From NCBI RefSeq assembly GCF_019186805.1, contig NZ_CP066783.1:611501-675500 (forward strand): a DNA stretch of 64,000 bases, read 5' to 3'. Position numbers and translations under genes: made by a program. Under the pieces are notes generated by a model. The model worked only from the letters and a program-made list of their open reading frames with translations, was not told the DNA's origin and ran no database searches. Source of the stretch: Comamonas fluminis. GTDB taxonomy: Bacteria > Pseudomonadota > Gammaproteobacteria > Burkholderiales > Burkholderiaceae_C. Of this stretch, positions 1 to 8,688 are shown piece after piece. Within the stretch, counting starts at the first letter, position 1. Each line of letters opens with the position of its first letter.

Positions 1-684
1 TACCCGCTGCTGCAGGGCTATGACTCGGTGGCGCTCAAGGCCGACCTGGAACTGGGCGGCACGGACCAGAAGTTCAACCTGATGATGGGGCGTCACCTTC
101 AGGCTGAATATGGGCAGGAGCAGCAGTGTGTGCTCACAATGCCGCTGCTGGTGGGGCTGGATGGCGTGCACAAGATGTCCAAGTCCAAGAACAACTACAT
201 CGGTATCACCGAAGACGCCAACACCATGTTTGCCAAGGTGCTGTCGATTTCGGACGACCTGATGTGGGACTGGTTCACCCTGCTGTCCTTCATGAGCCTG
301 CCCGAAATCGCAGCGCTCAAGCTGGAGATTGAAGGCGGACGCAACCCCAAGGACGCCAAGGTGCTGCTGGCCAAGGAAATCACGGCGCGCTTTCACAGCG
401 CTGCGGCAGCCGAGGCGGCGGAGCAGGACTTTATCAACCGCTCCAAGGGCGGCATTCCTGATGACATTCCTGAAGTGAGCGTGTCCGGCGCGCCCATCGG
501 CATTGCGGCCCTGGTCAAGCAGGCCAATCTGGCCGCCTCCAACGGCGAAGCCAACCGCCTGATCGACGGCGGTGGTGTGCGCGTGGATGGCGTGGTCATC
601 AGCGACAAGGGCTTGAAGCTGGACGCTGGCACCTTTGTGCTGCAGGTGGGCAAGCGCAAGTTTGCGCGAGTGACCTTGAGCTAA
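1..684 (+). CDS. tyrS: Tyrosyl-tRNA synthetase, 3' part (5' end outside window)
   Basis: Charges tRNA-Tyr with tyrosine in the cytoplasm. The reading frame is open from base 1 and gives the last 227 residues; the N-terminal HIGH-containing half is missing because the window starts inside the gene. Visible: the active-site stretch [13 protein letters not shown], the class I signature [11 protein letters not shown] near base 175, and a C-terminal S4-type RNA-binding domain ([19 protein letters not shown]). The gene ends in TAA that is also the first triplet of the repeat at 682. Family assignment is firm; which tyrS paralogue this is cannot be judged from the fragment. Confidence 0.96.
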   Translation, partial: YPLLQGYDSVALKADLELGGTDQKFNLMMGRHLQAEYGQEQQCVLTMPLLVGLDGVHKMSKSKNNYIGITEDANTMFAKVLSISDDLMWDWFTLLSFMSLPEIAALKLEIEGGRNPKDAKVLLAKEITARFHSAAAAEAAEQDFINRSKGGIPDDIPEVSVSGAPIGIAALVKQANLAASNGEANRLIDGGGVRVDGVVISDKGLKLDAGTFVLQVGKRKFARVTLS

Positions 685-790
685 CCCCCTGAGGCGCTTT
701 GCGCCTTCCCCCTTTCTCTACGCGCTGCGCGCTAGGGAAGGGGGACGACAGCCTCGCTGCGGGGCGGCCCTTGCTTGCTGTCTCTTGGTT
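682..790. repeat. Stop-codon-abutting GC-rich intergenic repeat, copy 1
   Basis: Begins TAACCCCCTGAGGCGC at the tyrS stop codon. Contains a small hairpin (GGCGC/GCGCC) and a larger stem pairing CTTCCCCC with GGGGGAAG-type sequence, then GGGACGAC and TTGCTTG..GTCTCTTTGTT-like motifs. A second copy lies at 46566-46675, again starting at a TAA stop codon. Probably a multicopy genomic repeat that may also act as a 3' end structure. Confidence 0.75.
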
Positions 791-806
791 GCAGTGCCCT
801 GCTTTT

Positions 807-899
807 AAAAAGAGAGCTGTTCGCGCTTGATGCTGCTGTGTTTCAAATCACTTTGTGTTTGAACACTGCATAGATCAAGCGCTGGCAGCTCTCTTTTTA
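807..899. terminator. Long inverted repeat, bidirectional terminator (member of AGC..GCGCTTG palindrome family)
   Basis: Left arm AAAAAGAGAGCTG followed by CGCTTGAT (807-831); right arm ATCAAGCG followed by CAGCTCTCTTTTT (874-898). The arms pair well, are separated by about 45 bases, and have A/T runs on both outer sides, so the structure can stop transcription from tyrS and from the convergent LysR gene, whose stop codon (897-899) is inside it. The core AGC..GCGCTTG recurs elsewhere in the window. Confidence 0.7.
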
Positions 900-1868
900 T
901 GACTCGGCGCTTTGCATGGCGCTGCAGGTTTGTTGCGCCTCAGCCATCAGCCACTGGCAAAAAGCCTGTACTTCGGGGCGTTCCTTGCTGCGCGGGCCTT
1001 GCAGCAGCCAGTACGACAGGGGAGATGCCAGGCGTTGCTGTGGCAGCACTTCTACCAGATGGCCCGCAGCCAGCGCATCGGCCACCAGCGGCAGGCGGGC
1101 AATGGCCAGGCCTTGCCCGGCCAGGGCGGCCTGCACAATCTGGTGCGCGTAGTTGAAGTACAGCCAGCGCGGCGGCTGCAGCTGATCGCAGTGGTTGGCG
1201 GCAAACCAGCGCTGCCAGCTCAGCCATTCCAGCTGGGGCATGCGGTGTACATCGCCGGTTTCGATCAGGGTATAGAGCGCGGCGTCGGCAGGCTTGTGCA
1301 GCGGCGGGCCGTTTTGCAGCAGCGCGGGGCTGGCGACGATGACCAGTTCTTCGCCAAACAGCGACTGGGCAGATGCATCACTCACGCTGGCACTGTAGCG
1401 TATGGCCAGATCTACGTCGGTGGTTTCCAGATCGACCACGGCATCGCCCGTGTCGATGCGGATATCAATATCAGGGTGGGTGCGCTGAAAAGCCTCCAGG
1501 CGCGGAATCAGCCACATGGCGGCAAAGCTGGCCCAGGTGGTGATGGCCACGCTTTTGCGCCCCACGGTCTGGCGAATCTGGCGCACCGTGGCGTCAATGG
1601 ACTCCAGCGCGGGTTGCACGGCATGCAGCAACTGGGCGCCAGCGCCGGTCAGCTCCACAGCGCGGGAATGGCGCAGAAACAGGGGTACGCCCACTTCGTC
1701 TTCCAGTGATTGAATCTGGCGGCTGACGGCAGACTGGGTCAGTGCCAGCTCATCGGCGGCTGCACGAAAGTTCAGATGCCGGGCCACGGCCAGAAAAGCG
1801 CGCAGATGGCCAGCGCCAATGGCGCGGGTGCGAAGCAGCGGGGTGGGGCTGGTGGTGGCGTGGGGCAT
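897..1868 (-). CDS. LysR-family transcriptional regulator (GcvA-like)
   Basis: DNA-binding regulator of 323 residues. The winged HTH lies at about residues 20-80 (LRAFLAVARHLNF, LTQSAVSRQIQSLEDEVG), followed by a GcvA-type effector-binding domain (WLIPRLEAFQRTHPDIDI). I use the ATG at 1868 because the open frame further upstream runs into the glmU start and encodes nothing LysR-like; the short N-terminal tail before the HTH remains somewhat long. It diverges from glmU across 115 bases, but such regulators do not necessarily control the neighbour. Target and effector are unknown. Confidence 0.88.
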   Translation of the reverse strand: MPHATTSPTPLLRTRAIGAGHLRAFLAVARHLNFRAAADELALTQSAVSRQIQSLEDEVGVPLFLRHSRAVELTGAGAQLLHAVQPALESIDATVRQIRQTVGRKSVAITTWASFAAMWLIPRLEAFQRTHPDIDIRIDTGDAVVDLETTDVDLAIRYSASVSDASAQSLFGEELVIVASPALLQNGPPLHKPADAALYTLIETGDVHRMPQLEWLSWQRWFAANHCDQLQPPRWLYFNYAHQIVQAALAGQGLAIARLPLVADALAAGHLVEVLPQQRLASPLSYWLLQGPRSKERPEVQAFCQWLMAEAQQTCSAMQSAES

Positions 1869-1983
1869 GAAGCCACAAGCATACGGCCTTGAATGCCGGT
1901 TTGATGCCTTTGTTGCACGGGCTGACGGGTACGCAGCCGGGTATGGGTCGATAATTGGCTGGTTATTGACCTCACGAACAACT

Positions 1984-3414
1984 ATGACCGCACCTCTGGA
2001 CATCGTCATCATGGCCGCCGGCAAAGGCACCCGCATGAAAAGCCGCCATCCCAAAGTGCTGCAAAAGCTGGCCGGTCGCGCCCTGCTGCAGCATGTGCTG
2101 GATACGGCCGCGCAGCTAAAGGCGCGCTCTGCCGTGGTGATTACGGGTCATGGTGCTGCAGAAGTGGAAGCAGCTCTCACAGGCGCACAAAGCGCTGAAG
2201 CCGGTTTTGACTTGCTGTTTGCGCGTCAGGAGCCCCAGCTGGGAACCGGCCATGCGGTGCAGCAGGCAATTCCCCAGCTGGCCGATGACGGCCTGGTGGT
2301 TGTGCTTTCGGGAGATGTGCCCCTGACGCAGGCCGCCACATTGCAAGGCTTGGTGGATGCAGCGGGCAGCGACAAGCTGGCGCTGCTGACGGTGAGCATG
2401 CCCGACCCTACAGGCTATGGCCGCATTGTGCGCAACGAGGCTGGCACGGTGCAGCGCATCGTGGAGCAAAAAGACGCGAACGATGCTGAGCGCGCCATCA
2501 CCGAGATTTACAGCGGCATCATGGCCGTTCCAGCCAAGCATTTGAAGGTCTGGCTCTCCAAGCTCAATAACAACAATGCCCAGGGCGAGTACTACCTGAC
2601 CGACATTGTCGCCATGGCCGTGCAGGATGCCGTGCCTGTGGTGGGGCATCGCATCAGCGATGTGCTGCAGGTGGCCGGGGTGAACAGCCCGCTGCAACTG
2701 GCTGAGCTGGAGCGTGCGCACCAGTTGCGCCAAGCCCGCCAGTTGATGGAGCAGGGCGTGCGCATGGCCGACCCCAAGCGCTTTGACGTGCGTGACGACA
2801 CGCGCGGCACCAAGGCGCGTCTGTCTTGCGGGCAGGATGTGGAGATTGATGTGAACTGCATCTTCACTGGCAATGTGACGATTGGTGCGGGGGCCCGGAT
2901 TGGTGCCAACTGCCATATCAGCAATGTGAACATTGCCGAAGACGCCGTCATTCACCCCTTCACGCATATCGACGGTGAAAATGCCGGGATTGAAGTGGGT
3001 CAGGGCGCATTGATTGGCCCGTTTGCGCGTCTGCGTCCCGGTGCCAAGCTGGGTCGCGAAGTGCATATCGGCAACTTTGTGGAAGTGAAAAACTCCACCA
3101 TGGCCGATGGCGCCAAGGCCAATCATCTGGCCTATCTGGGCGATGCCACGGTGGGCGAGCGTGTGAACTACGGCGCTGGCAGCATCACAGCCAATTACGA
3201 CGGAGTGAACAAGCATCGCACCGTGATAGAGGCTGATGTGCACATTGGCAGCAACTGCGTGCTGGTGGCTCCGGTGACGATTGGTGCGGGCGGCACTGTG
3301 GGTGGCGGCTCTACCGTGACCAAGAGCACCGAGCCCGGCAGCCTGACGGTGGGCCGTGGCAAGCAGGTCAGCATCAGCAACTGGCAACGCCCTGAAAAGC
3401 TGCCAAAGCCCTGA
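1984..3414 (+). CDS. glmU: Bifunctional UDP-N-acetylglucosamine pyrophosphorylase / glucosamine-1-phosphate N-acetyltransferase
   Basis: Acetylates glucosamine-1-phosphate and couples it to UTP to give UDP-GlcNAc for peptidoglycan and LPS. 476 residues. The N-terminal uridylyltransferase has MAAGKGTRM (residues 10-18) and LSGDVPL; the C-terminal half is a left-handed beta-helix of hexapeptide repeats with the catalytic histidine in KANHLAYLGD and the YGAGSITANYDG stretch. I start at ATG 1984, which gives the canonical N terminus; the frame stays open upstream but without homology. A short stretch around bases 2170-2200 (encoding ALTGAQSAEAG) looks like an insertion relative to family members. 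glmS lies 2.7 kb downstream. Confidence 0.97.
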   Translation: MTAPLDIVIMAAGKGTRMKSRHPKVLQKLAGRALLQHVLDTAAQLKARSAVVITGHGAAEVEAALTGAQSAEAGFDLLFARQEPQLGTGHAVQQAIPQLADDGLVVVLSGDVPLTQAATLQGLVDAAGSDKLALLTVSMPDPTGYGRIVRNEAGTVQRIVEQKDANDAERAITEIYSGIMAVPAKHLKVWLSKLNNNNAQGEYYLTDIVAMAVQDAVPVVGHRISDVLQVAGVNSPLQLAELERAHQLRQARQLMEQGVRMADPKRFDVRDDTRGTKARLSCGQDVEIDVNCIFTGNVTIGAGARIGANCHISNVNIAEDAVIHPFTHIDGENAGIEVGQGALIGPFARLRPGAKLGREVHIGNFVEVKNSTMADGAKANHLAYLGDATVGERVNYGAGSITANYDGVNKHRTVIEADVHIGSNCVLVAPVTIGAGGTVGGGSTVTKSTEPGSLTVGRGKQVSISNWQRPEKLPKP

Positions 3415-4214
3415 TGGATAAAGCGCAGCAAGCTTTAGAAAGCATAGCGCCTCAGACGCTGGAAGAAGCGCTGGCGCTGCTGGCGCGGCGCGATGCTGAG
3501 CTGGCTGCGCTGCGCAGTGCCCAGCAGCAATGGGTGCATGCGGTCTCGCATGATTTGCGGGCGCCGCTGCGCCACTTGCTGGCATTCAACCCCTTGATTG
3601 CCGAGCTGCTGCAGCAGCCCAATCCCGGGGCCGATGACCTGCAGGAGGCTTGCAGCTTCCTGCAGACCATGGATCAATCGGCGCAGCGCATGGGTGCCAT
3701 GTTTGATGGCCTGCTGGTGCTGTCACGCGCAGCACGTCAGCCGCTGCAATGGCAGGCGGTGGACTTGCAAGCCATGCTGCAGCGCATTCAAAGCCAGTTG
3801 CAGCCGCAATGCGCGGGCAGGGCGATTGAGTGGCAACTGCCCTCATGCAGTGTGCAGCTTGAGGCGGATGCGCCGTTGCTGGAGCAGGCTTTGACGGCTG
3901 CGCTGTCCAACGCTGTCAAGTTCAGTCGCCAGCAGGCACTGGCCCGTATTGGCGTGGCGGTGCAAGCGGTCGAAGGCGGCTGGCAGATGGTGGTGAGTGA
4001 TAACGGCTGCGGCTTTGACGGCTCTCGCGCCGATCGCCTGTTTGGTATTTTTCAGCGCATGCACCGTGAAAATGAGTTTGAAGGCGTGGGCACGGGGCTG
4101 GCCTTGATTCAAGGCATTTGCCAGCGCCATGGGGGGCAGGCACACATACAGGCCCAGACCGGGCTGGGCTGCGAACTGCATATGTTCTGGCCGCAGGTAG
4201 CTGCTGCCCAATAG
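3414..4214 (+). CDS. Cytoplasmic sensor histidine kinase, orphan, coupled to glmU
   Basis: 266-residue kinase with no transmembrane segment and almost no input domain: an N-terminal helix (about 1-38, coiled-coil-like), the dimerisation/phosphoacceptor box AVSHDLRAPLRHL with H46, then an HATPase domain with N box LSNAVKFS, DNGCGFD, FQRMH and GVGTGLALI. The ATG overlaps the glmU stop (TGATG), which implies translational coupling. Bacteriophytochrome-type kinases have a similar core, but here the photosensory part is absent. No response regulator is adjacent; the partner is unknown. Confidence 0.88.
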   Translation: MDKAQQALESIAPQTLEEALALLARRDAELAALRSAQQQWVHAVSHDLRAPLRHLLAFNPLIAELLQQPNPGADDLQEACSFLQTMDQSAQRMGAMFDGLLVLSRAARQPLQWQAVDLQAMLQRIQSQLQPQCAGRAIEWQLPSCSVQLEADAPLLEQALTAALSNAVKFSRQQALARIGVAVQAVEGGWQMVVSDNGCGFDGSRADRLFGIFQRMHRENEFEGVGTGLALIQGICQRHGGQAHIQAQTGLGCELHMFWPQVAAAQ

Positions 4215-4231
4215 AGTGCCTCAGGGTTGGC

Positions 4232-5374
4232 TCAAACCACGGCATCCTGCTCTCTGGCTGGCAGAGCGGTTTTGCCCTCGGGCATTGGAATGGTGGCCGG
4301 GCTATTGCTTGGACGATTCGCAGGCGGATGGGTGGCATCTATTACCTGGTCGCGCCCTGCGGTTTTGGCGCTGTAAAGGGCCGAGTCGGCCGCATTGATC
4401 CAGTCGGCCACCGATTCAAAGCTGGAATCTGCTGCTGCCACACCAATACTGGCACTGATGCGCAATTGCGGATGCTCACGCACCCGAATCTGCGCCAGTT
4501 TGTCGCGAATGCGCAGCGCCACAAAATAAGCGTCTTCCGCTTTGGCATGCTTGCACAGCACCGTGAATTCATCACCGCCATAACGGCCAGCAATATCGTT
4601 GCTGCGCAGGCACTGACGAATGCTCAGTCCAATCAGTTTCAGGACTTCATCGCCAACGATATGGCCGTATTCATCGTTGATGCGTTTGAAATGGTCAATA
4701 TCAATGACCAGCAGGCATGTCTGTTCATTACGGGTGTGCTGCAGGCGCAGTGCAGTGCGGGCCTTTTGCCACCAGTAATCGCGGCTGTAAACCGTGGTCA
4801 GCGGGTCTATGCGGCCCAGTAATTTGAGCTGCTGATTCTGCCGTGCCAGTTCCTTGAGTATTCGGCGAGTTGAATGGCTGGTATAGGCTGTATGCAGAAT
4901 AACCAGCGGCAGCAGACTGATCTGCACCCCCAGAGGCGCCAGCCACTGAGGGCTGGGCTGTATCAGCGCAGCCATGATGCCTGCGCCCAGCAGCAAGGCA
5001 ATGACAAAGTGCAGCCAGCGTTCTTTCAAACCCAGAAACGAGCGATCTGACAGGCTGATGGCCATGATGCAAATACTGGGCAGCAGGCTCCAGTGCAATA
5101 GTGCAATCCAGCAGCCCACGATCAGTGAATCAACCAGCGCATTCAGATATTCGGATTGAACCGGGTCGCGCTGGCGACAGGAATGCCAATACGCAATATG
5201 TGGCCAGGCCAGAGCACTGACAGCAGTGAATGCCCACCAGACCATATTCGCCGGTTGATAAGCCAGACTCGCGGCCACTACCAACCCGCCCAGTCCCATA
5301 TGGGAAGCGCGCACGGGATAGGTTCTGCGATGAATCCTTTGATGCAGGGGCATCGGGCGAATGCGTGGGTTCAA
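4232..5374 (-). CDS. Diguanylate cyclase with MASE2-type membrane sensor
   Basis: Makes cyclic di-GMP from GTP at the inner membrane. The first about 165 residues carry several hydrophobic segments resembling the MASE2 domain of AdrA/DgcC; the GGDEF domain follows, with IDIDHFKRINDEYGH and an intact GGDEF signature at 266-270. An RxxD inhibitory site (R257-D260) lies five residues before it, so product inhibition is expected. The coordinates use a TTG start; an ATG seven codons in (5353) is an alternative and neither has a clear ribosome site. It is convergent with the orphan kinase (17-base gap) and downstream of the lrp-type gene on the same strand. Confidence 0.9.
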   Translation of the reverse strand: MNPRIRPMPLHQRIHRRTYPVRASHMGLGGLVVAASLAYQPANMVWWAFTAVSALAWPHIAYWHSCRQRDPVQSEYLNALVDSLIVGCWIALLHWSLLPSICIMAISLSDRSFLGLKERWLHFVIALLLGAGIMAALIQPSPQWLAPLGVQISLLPLVILHTAYTSHSTRRILKELARQNQQLKLLGRIDPLTTVYSRDYWWQKARTALRLQHTRNEQTCLLVIDIDHFKRINDEYGHIVGDEVLKLIGLSIRQCLRSNDIAGRYGGDEFTVLCKHAKAEDAYFVALRIRDKLAQIRVREHPQLRISASIGVAAADSSFESVADWINAADSALYSAKTAGRDQVIDATHPPANRPSNSPATIPMPEGKTALPAREQDAVV

Positions 5375-5495
5375 AAGAATGAAGAATAATTCAAATCAAT
5401 TAACTTGTATCAATTTATAACAATTGCGAGAGGTGTTTATGCCACAGCTGAAATAATCTAATGTGGAGTACGAAGGCAGTGATTGCTTGCGTCGT

Positions 5496-5984
5496 TCAGG
5501 GCATTGGCAGCTCAGTGGTGAATTTCGCGCGCTTTACTGCAAAGAACGCTTTCACATTGCGCACATTGGCATCCTGTGTAAACAGCTTCTGGCTGAGGGC
5601 CAGATAGGACGGCATATCCAAGGTGGCAATGATGAGTACAAAGTCTGGTCCCGGGGAAACACGCCAGCATTGCTGAACACTGCTTTGCGCAATGGCTTTG
5701 TGCTCAAACTGCAGCAGGGAGCTGCTGTCTTGCCTGTCCAGAGACACTTCGACAATGGCCTGCAGGCCATGACCTGTGACTTGTGCCAGTTGTTCCCGGT
5801 TCAGTATGGCGACCTGCTTTTCGATCAGACCCAGTGAATGCAGGCGTTTGACGCGGCGCAGGCAGGTGGGGGGCGACAGGTGCAGCAAAGCGGCCAGCGC
5901 CTGATTGCTGAGGCTGGCATCGCGCTGCAACTGGCGCAGTAGTTGCAGATCGACCGAGTCCAAAGATATGGAATTTTCATTCAT
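5496..5984 (-). CDS. Lrp/AsnC-family transcriptional regulator
   Basis: 162-residue regulator: HTH at about residues 8-60 (LDSVDLQLLRQLQRDASLS, LSPPTCLRRVKRLHSLGLI) followed by an AsnC/RAM ligand-binding domain (VEVSLDRQ, GPDFVLIIATLDMPSYLAL). The start is ATG 5984 (MNENSISLD), where homology begins; the longer open frame upstream covers the AT-rich intergenic region. Transcribed away from glmS. The ligand is probably an amino acid, but nothing in the sequence identifies it. Confidence 0.92.
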   Translation of the reverse strand: MNENSISLDSVDLQLLRQLQRDASLSNQALAALLHLSPPTCLRRVKRLHSLGLIEKQVAILNREQLAQVTGHGLQAIVEVSLDRQDSSSLLQFEHKAIAQSSVQQCWRVSPGPDFVLIIATLDMPSYLALSQKLFTQDANVRNVKAFFAVKRAKFTTELPMP

Positions 5985-6122
5985 TGATCTGAATTTTATT
6001 GAATAAAAATTCAAACAAGGTATTTGTAGAAATTTATAGTCACTTTTGACTAAAAATTGAATGAAAATTTCTTTTTGCTGCGCGTAGCATGCGCTGCAAA
6101 TTAACACTGAAGGTGTGCATCT
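5985..6122. promoter_or_regulatory. AT-rich divergent control region between lrp-type gene and glmS
   Basis: 138 bases, markedly more AT-rich than the genes around it. Contains an inverted repeat GAATTTT (5991-5997) / AAAATTC (6006-6012) next to the regulator start and several A/T tracts, features commonly bound by Lrp-type proteins. Likely holds the regulator's own operator and the glmS promoter; no exact promoter boxes are claimed. Confidence 0.5.
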
Positions 6123-8039
6123 ATGTGCGGCATTGTGGCGGCGGTTTCTCACCGCGATATCGTTCCTGTTCTGGTTCAAGGCCTGCAGCGTCTTGAATAC
6201 CGTGGCTATGACTCCTGCGGCGTGGCGGTGCAGGCAATGGACTCCAATGGTTTGAGTCTGGGTCTGCAGCGTGCTCGTTCAACGGCACGTGTGGCAGAGC
6301 TGATGGAACAGGTCAAGACCGAGCATGTGGATGGCCTGACCGGTATTGCCCACACCCGCTGGGCCACCCATGGCGAGCCTGCTGTGCGCAACGCCCACCC
6401 CCACTTCAGCCATGGCCCCGGCATTTCAGCCGTGGCTGATGCGGATGCCCCTGCCCGTGTGGCGCTGGTGCATAACGGCATCATCGAGAACTACGAAGCT
6501 CTGCGCGCAGAACTGCAGGCCAAGGGCTATGTGTTCGCCAGCCAGACTGATACAGAAGTGATAGCGCACCTCGTAGATAGCCTCTACGCTGGAGACCTTT
6601 TTGAGGCCGTTCAAACCGCGACAGCACGACTGCACGGTGCATACGCTATTGGCGTGATGCACAAGGATGAGCCGCATCGCGTGGTGGGCGCTCGTGCCGG
6701 TTCCCCCCTGATTCTGGGCGTTGGCAAGGATGGCAGCGAGAACTTCCTGGCCAGCGACGCCATGGCTCTGGCCGGTGTGACGGACCAGATCGTCTATCTG
6801 GAAGAAGGCGACCTGGTGGATCTGCAGCCCGGCCGTTACTGGATTGTGAGCAAGAGCGGCGAGCGCCTGACGGACAAGCAACGCCCCGTCAAGACCGTGC
6901 TGGCGCATAGCGGCGCTGCCGAGCTTGGCCCCTATCGCCACTACATGCAAAAGGAAATCTTCGAGCAGCCACGCGCCATTGGCGACACCCTCGAAGGTCT
7001 GCAGAACATCGTGCCCGAACTGTTTGACGGCGTGACCCCGGAAGGCAAGACCGGTGCGGCTGCCTGGCGTGTTTTCAAGGAAATCGACCGTGTGTTGATT
7101 CTGGCCTGTGGCACCAGCTATTACAGCGGCTGCACCGCCAAGTACTGGATCGAATCCATCGCCGGCATCCCCTGCAATGTGGAAGTTGCCAGCGAATATC
7201 GCTACCGCACCAGCGTTCCTGATCCCCGGACGCTGATCGTCACCATCAGCCAGTCAGGCGAAACGGCCGACACGCTGGCGGCGCTGCGCCATGCCCAAAG
7301 CCTGGGCATGAAGCACACCCTGACCATTTGCAACGTGGCCACCAGCGCCATGGTGCGCGAATGCGAGCTGGCCTATATCACCCGCGCAGGTGTGGAAATT
7401 GGCGTGGCTTCGACCAAGGCCTTCACCACCCAGCTGGCAGGACTGTTCCTGCTGACACTGGCGCTGGCCCAGTCCAAGGGGCGTCTGCCTGAAGAAAAAG
7501 AGCAGCAATACCTGACCGCCATGCGCCACCTGCCCGTGGCCCTGCAGTCCGTGCTGGCGCTGGAGCCGCAGATCATCAGCTGGGCTGAAGACTTCGCGAA
7601 GAAGGAAAACGCACTCTTCCTGGGTCGTGGCATTCACTACCCGATTGCACTGGAAGGCGCGCTCAAGCTCAAGGAAATCAGCTACATCCACGCCGAAGCC
7701 TACCCCGCCGGTGAACTCAAGCATGGCCCGCTGGCACTGGTGGATAACGCCATGCCCGTGGTCACAGTTGCTCCCAACGATGAGCTGCTGGAAAAGCTCA
7801 AGAGCAATATGCAGGAAGTGCGTGCGCGCGGCGGTGTGCTGTATGTACTGGCCGATGCCAAGACCAATATCGACAGCGCAGAAGGCATGCATGTGATTCG
7901 CATGCCTGAAAATTACGGCTCGCTCAGCCCCATCTTGCATGTGGTGCCGCTGCAGCTGCTGGCCTATCACACGGCCGTGGCGCGTGGCACTGATGTGGAC
8001 AAGCCCCGTAACCTGGCCAAGAGTGTGACGGTGGAATAA
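6123..8039 (+). CDS. glmS: Glutamine--fructose-6-phosphate aminotransferase (isomerizing)
   Basis: Makes glucosamine-6-phosphate from fructose-6-phosphate and glutamine, the first committed step to UDP-GlcNAc. 638 residues, slightly longer than the E. coli enzyme. The N-terminal nucleophile Cys2 (MCGIVAAV) starts the glutaminase domain, with [10 protein letters not shown]; two SIS sugar-isomerase domains follow ([37 protein letters not shown]) and the conserved C terminus KSVTVE is present. Start and end are unambiguous. A strong terminator follows immediately. Confidence 0.98.
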   Translation: MCGIVAAVSHRDIVPVLVQGLQRLEYRGYDSCGVAVQAMDSNGLSLGLQRARSTARVAELMEQVKTEHVDGLTGIAHTRWATHGEPAVRNAHPHFSHGPGISAVADADAPARVALVHNGIIENYEALRAELQAKGYVFASQTDTEVIAHLVDSLYAGDLFEAVQTATARLHGAYAIGVMHKDEPHRVVGARAGSPLILGVGKDGSENFLASDAMALAGVTDQIVYLEEGDLVDLQPGRYWIVSKSGERLTDKQRPVKTVLAHSGAAELGPYRHYMQKEIFEQPRAIGDTLEGLQNIVPELFDGVTPEGKTGAAAWRVFKEIDRVLILACGTSYYSGCTAKYWIESIAGIPCNVEVASEYRYRTSVPDPRTLIVTISQSGETADTLAALRHAQSLGMKHTLTICNVATSAMVRECELAYITRAGVEIGVASTKAFTTQLAGLFLLTLALAQSKGRLPEEKEQQYLTAMRHLPVALQSVLALEPQIISWAEDFAKKENALFLGRGIHYPIALEGALKLKEISYIHAEAYPAGELKHGPLALVDNAMPVVTVAPNDELLEKLKSNMQEVRARGGVLYVLADAKTNIDSAEGMHVIRMPENYGSLSPILHVVPLQLLAYHTAVARGTDVDKPRNLAKSVTVE

Positions 8040-8043
8040 GAAG

Positions 8044-8069
8044 AAAGCGCTCCTTGTGAGCGCTTTTTT
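8044..8069 (+). terminator. Rho-independent terminator after glmS
   Basis: Stem AAAGCGCTC / GAGCGCTTT with a five-base loop, then a T run. Starts five bases after the glmS stop. Confidence 0.9.
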
Positions 8070-8077
8070 GTATGCGT

Positions 8078-8605
8078 TCAGGCCTGTTTCAGCTCATGCA
8101 CCAGCAGCGAAAACCGGTGCAGCGAGATATAGCGACTGCCACGTCTGCTGCATTCTCGCAGCAGGCCTTCATGCGTAAATCCTGAGGCGGTCAGCAGCCG
8201 AATGGAGGCCTGGTTTTCGGGCTCCACATAGGCTACGCAATTGTGCAGTTGCAGTCGCGCAAAGGCAGAGGGGAGCCACTGCGGCAAGGCTGAACGCATC
8301 AGGCCAAGTCCCCAGTGGCTGGGCAGCAGCCAATAGCCTAGCTCTGCGCTGTTGCCATCCTCTTCCAGGTCGTAGATGCCTATTCCTCCAACGACCTGGC
8401 CGGAAATGCAGATGGCCTGCCACCAGCCATCGCCATCTTTGGCAAGCTCCTGATACCAGGCCAGTTGCTCCTTGGCAATGGCGCGGGCGTCGGTCTGTGC
8501 TGTCTCAAGCCCATAGAACTGCGTGACCCTTGTGTCTCCCATTGCACTGGCCAGGGTGGGTAGATCTGTAGCGCTGAAATCGCGAAATTGCAAGGTGGTG
8601 GTCAT
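8078..8605 (-). CDS. GNAT-family N-acetyltransferase (RimJ/RimL-like)
   Basis: 175 residues. Begins MTTTLQFRDFSATDLPTL, then shows the acetyl-CoA fold: GGIGIYDLEE, AELGYWLLPSHWGLGLM and the C-terminal NQASIRLLTASGFTHEGLLRE typical of ribosomal-protein-alanine-acetyltransferase-like enzymes. Convergent with glmS, with which it shares the terminator region, and upstream of nothing on its own strand, so probably a single-gene unit. Acceptor unknown. Confidence 0.88.
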   Translation of the reverse strand: MTTTLQFRDFSATDLPTLASAMGDTRVTQFYGLETAQTDARAIAKEQLAWYQELAKDGDGWWQAICISGQVVGGIGIYDLEEDGNSAELGYWLLPSHWGLGLMRSALPQWLPSAFARLQLHNCVAYVEPENQASIRLLTASGFTHEGLLRECSRRGSRYISLHRFSLLVHELKQA

Positions 8606-8644
8606 GTTCGTAAATGTGCGGGCAGGTCAGCCCCTTGGCCAATG

Positions 8645-8671
8645 AAAAGAGCACGCTGGCGGCGTGCTCTT
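8645..8671 (-). terminator. Terminator after the TRAP transporter operon
   Basis: Perfect ten-base stem AAGAGCACGC / GCGTGCTCTT with a five-base loop; reading on the minus strand it is followed by TTTTC. Lies 18 bases past the dctM stop. Confidence 0.85.
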
Positions 8672-8688
8672 CTGCGGGGCGGCCAGCC

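Noticed and set aside
2116..3585. 489-codon frame antisense to glmU
   Set aside because: His/Ala/Gln-rich shadow of the glmU frame.
6541..6610. Palindromic-element-like words (GATAGC, CTACGCTGG) inside glmS
   Set aside because: The encoded residues are conserved GlmS sequence, so no insertion is needed to explain them.
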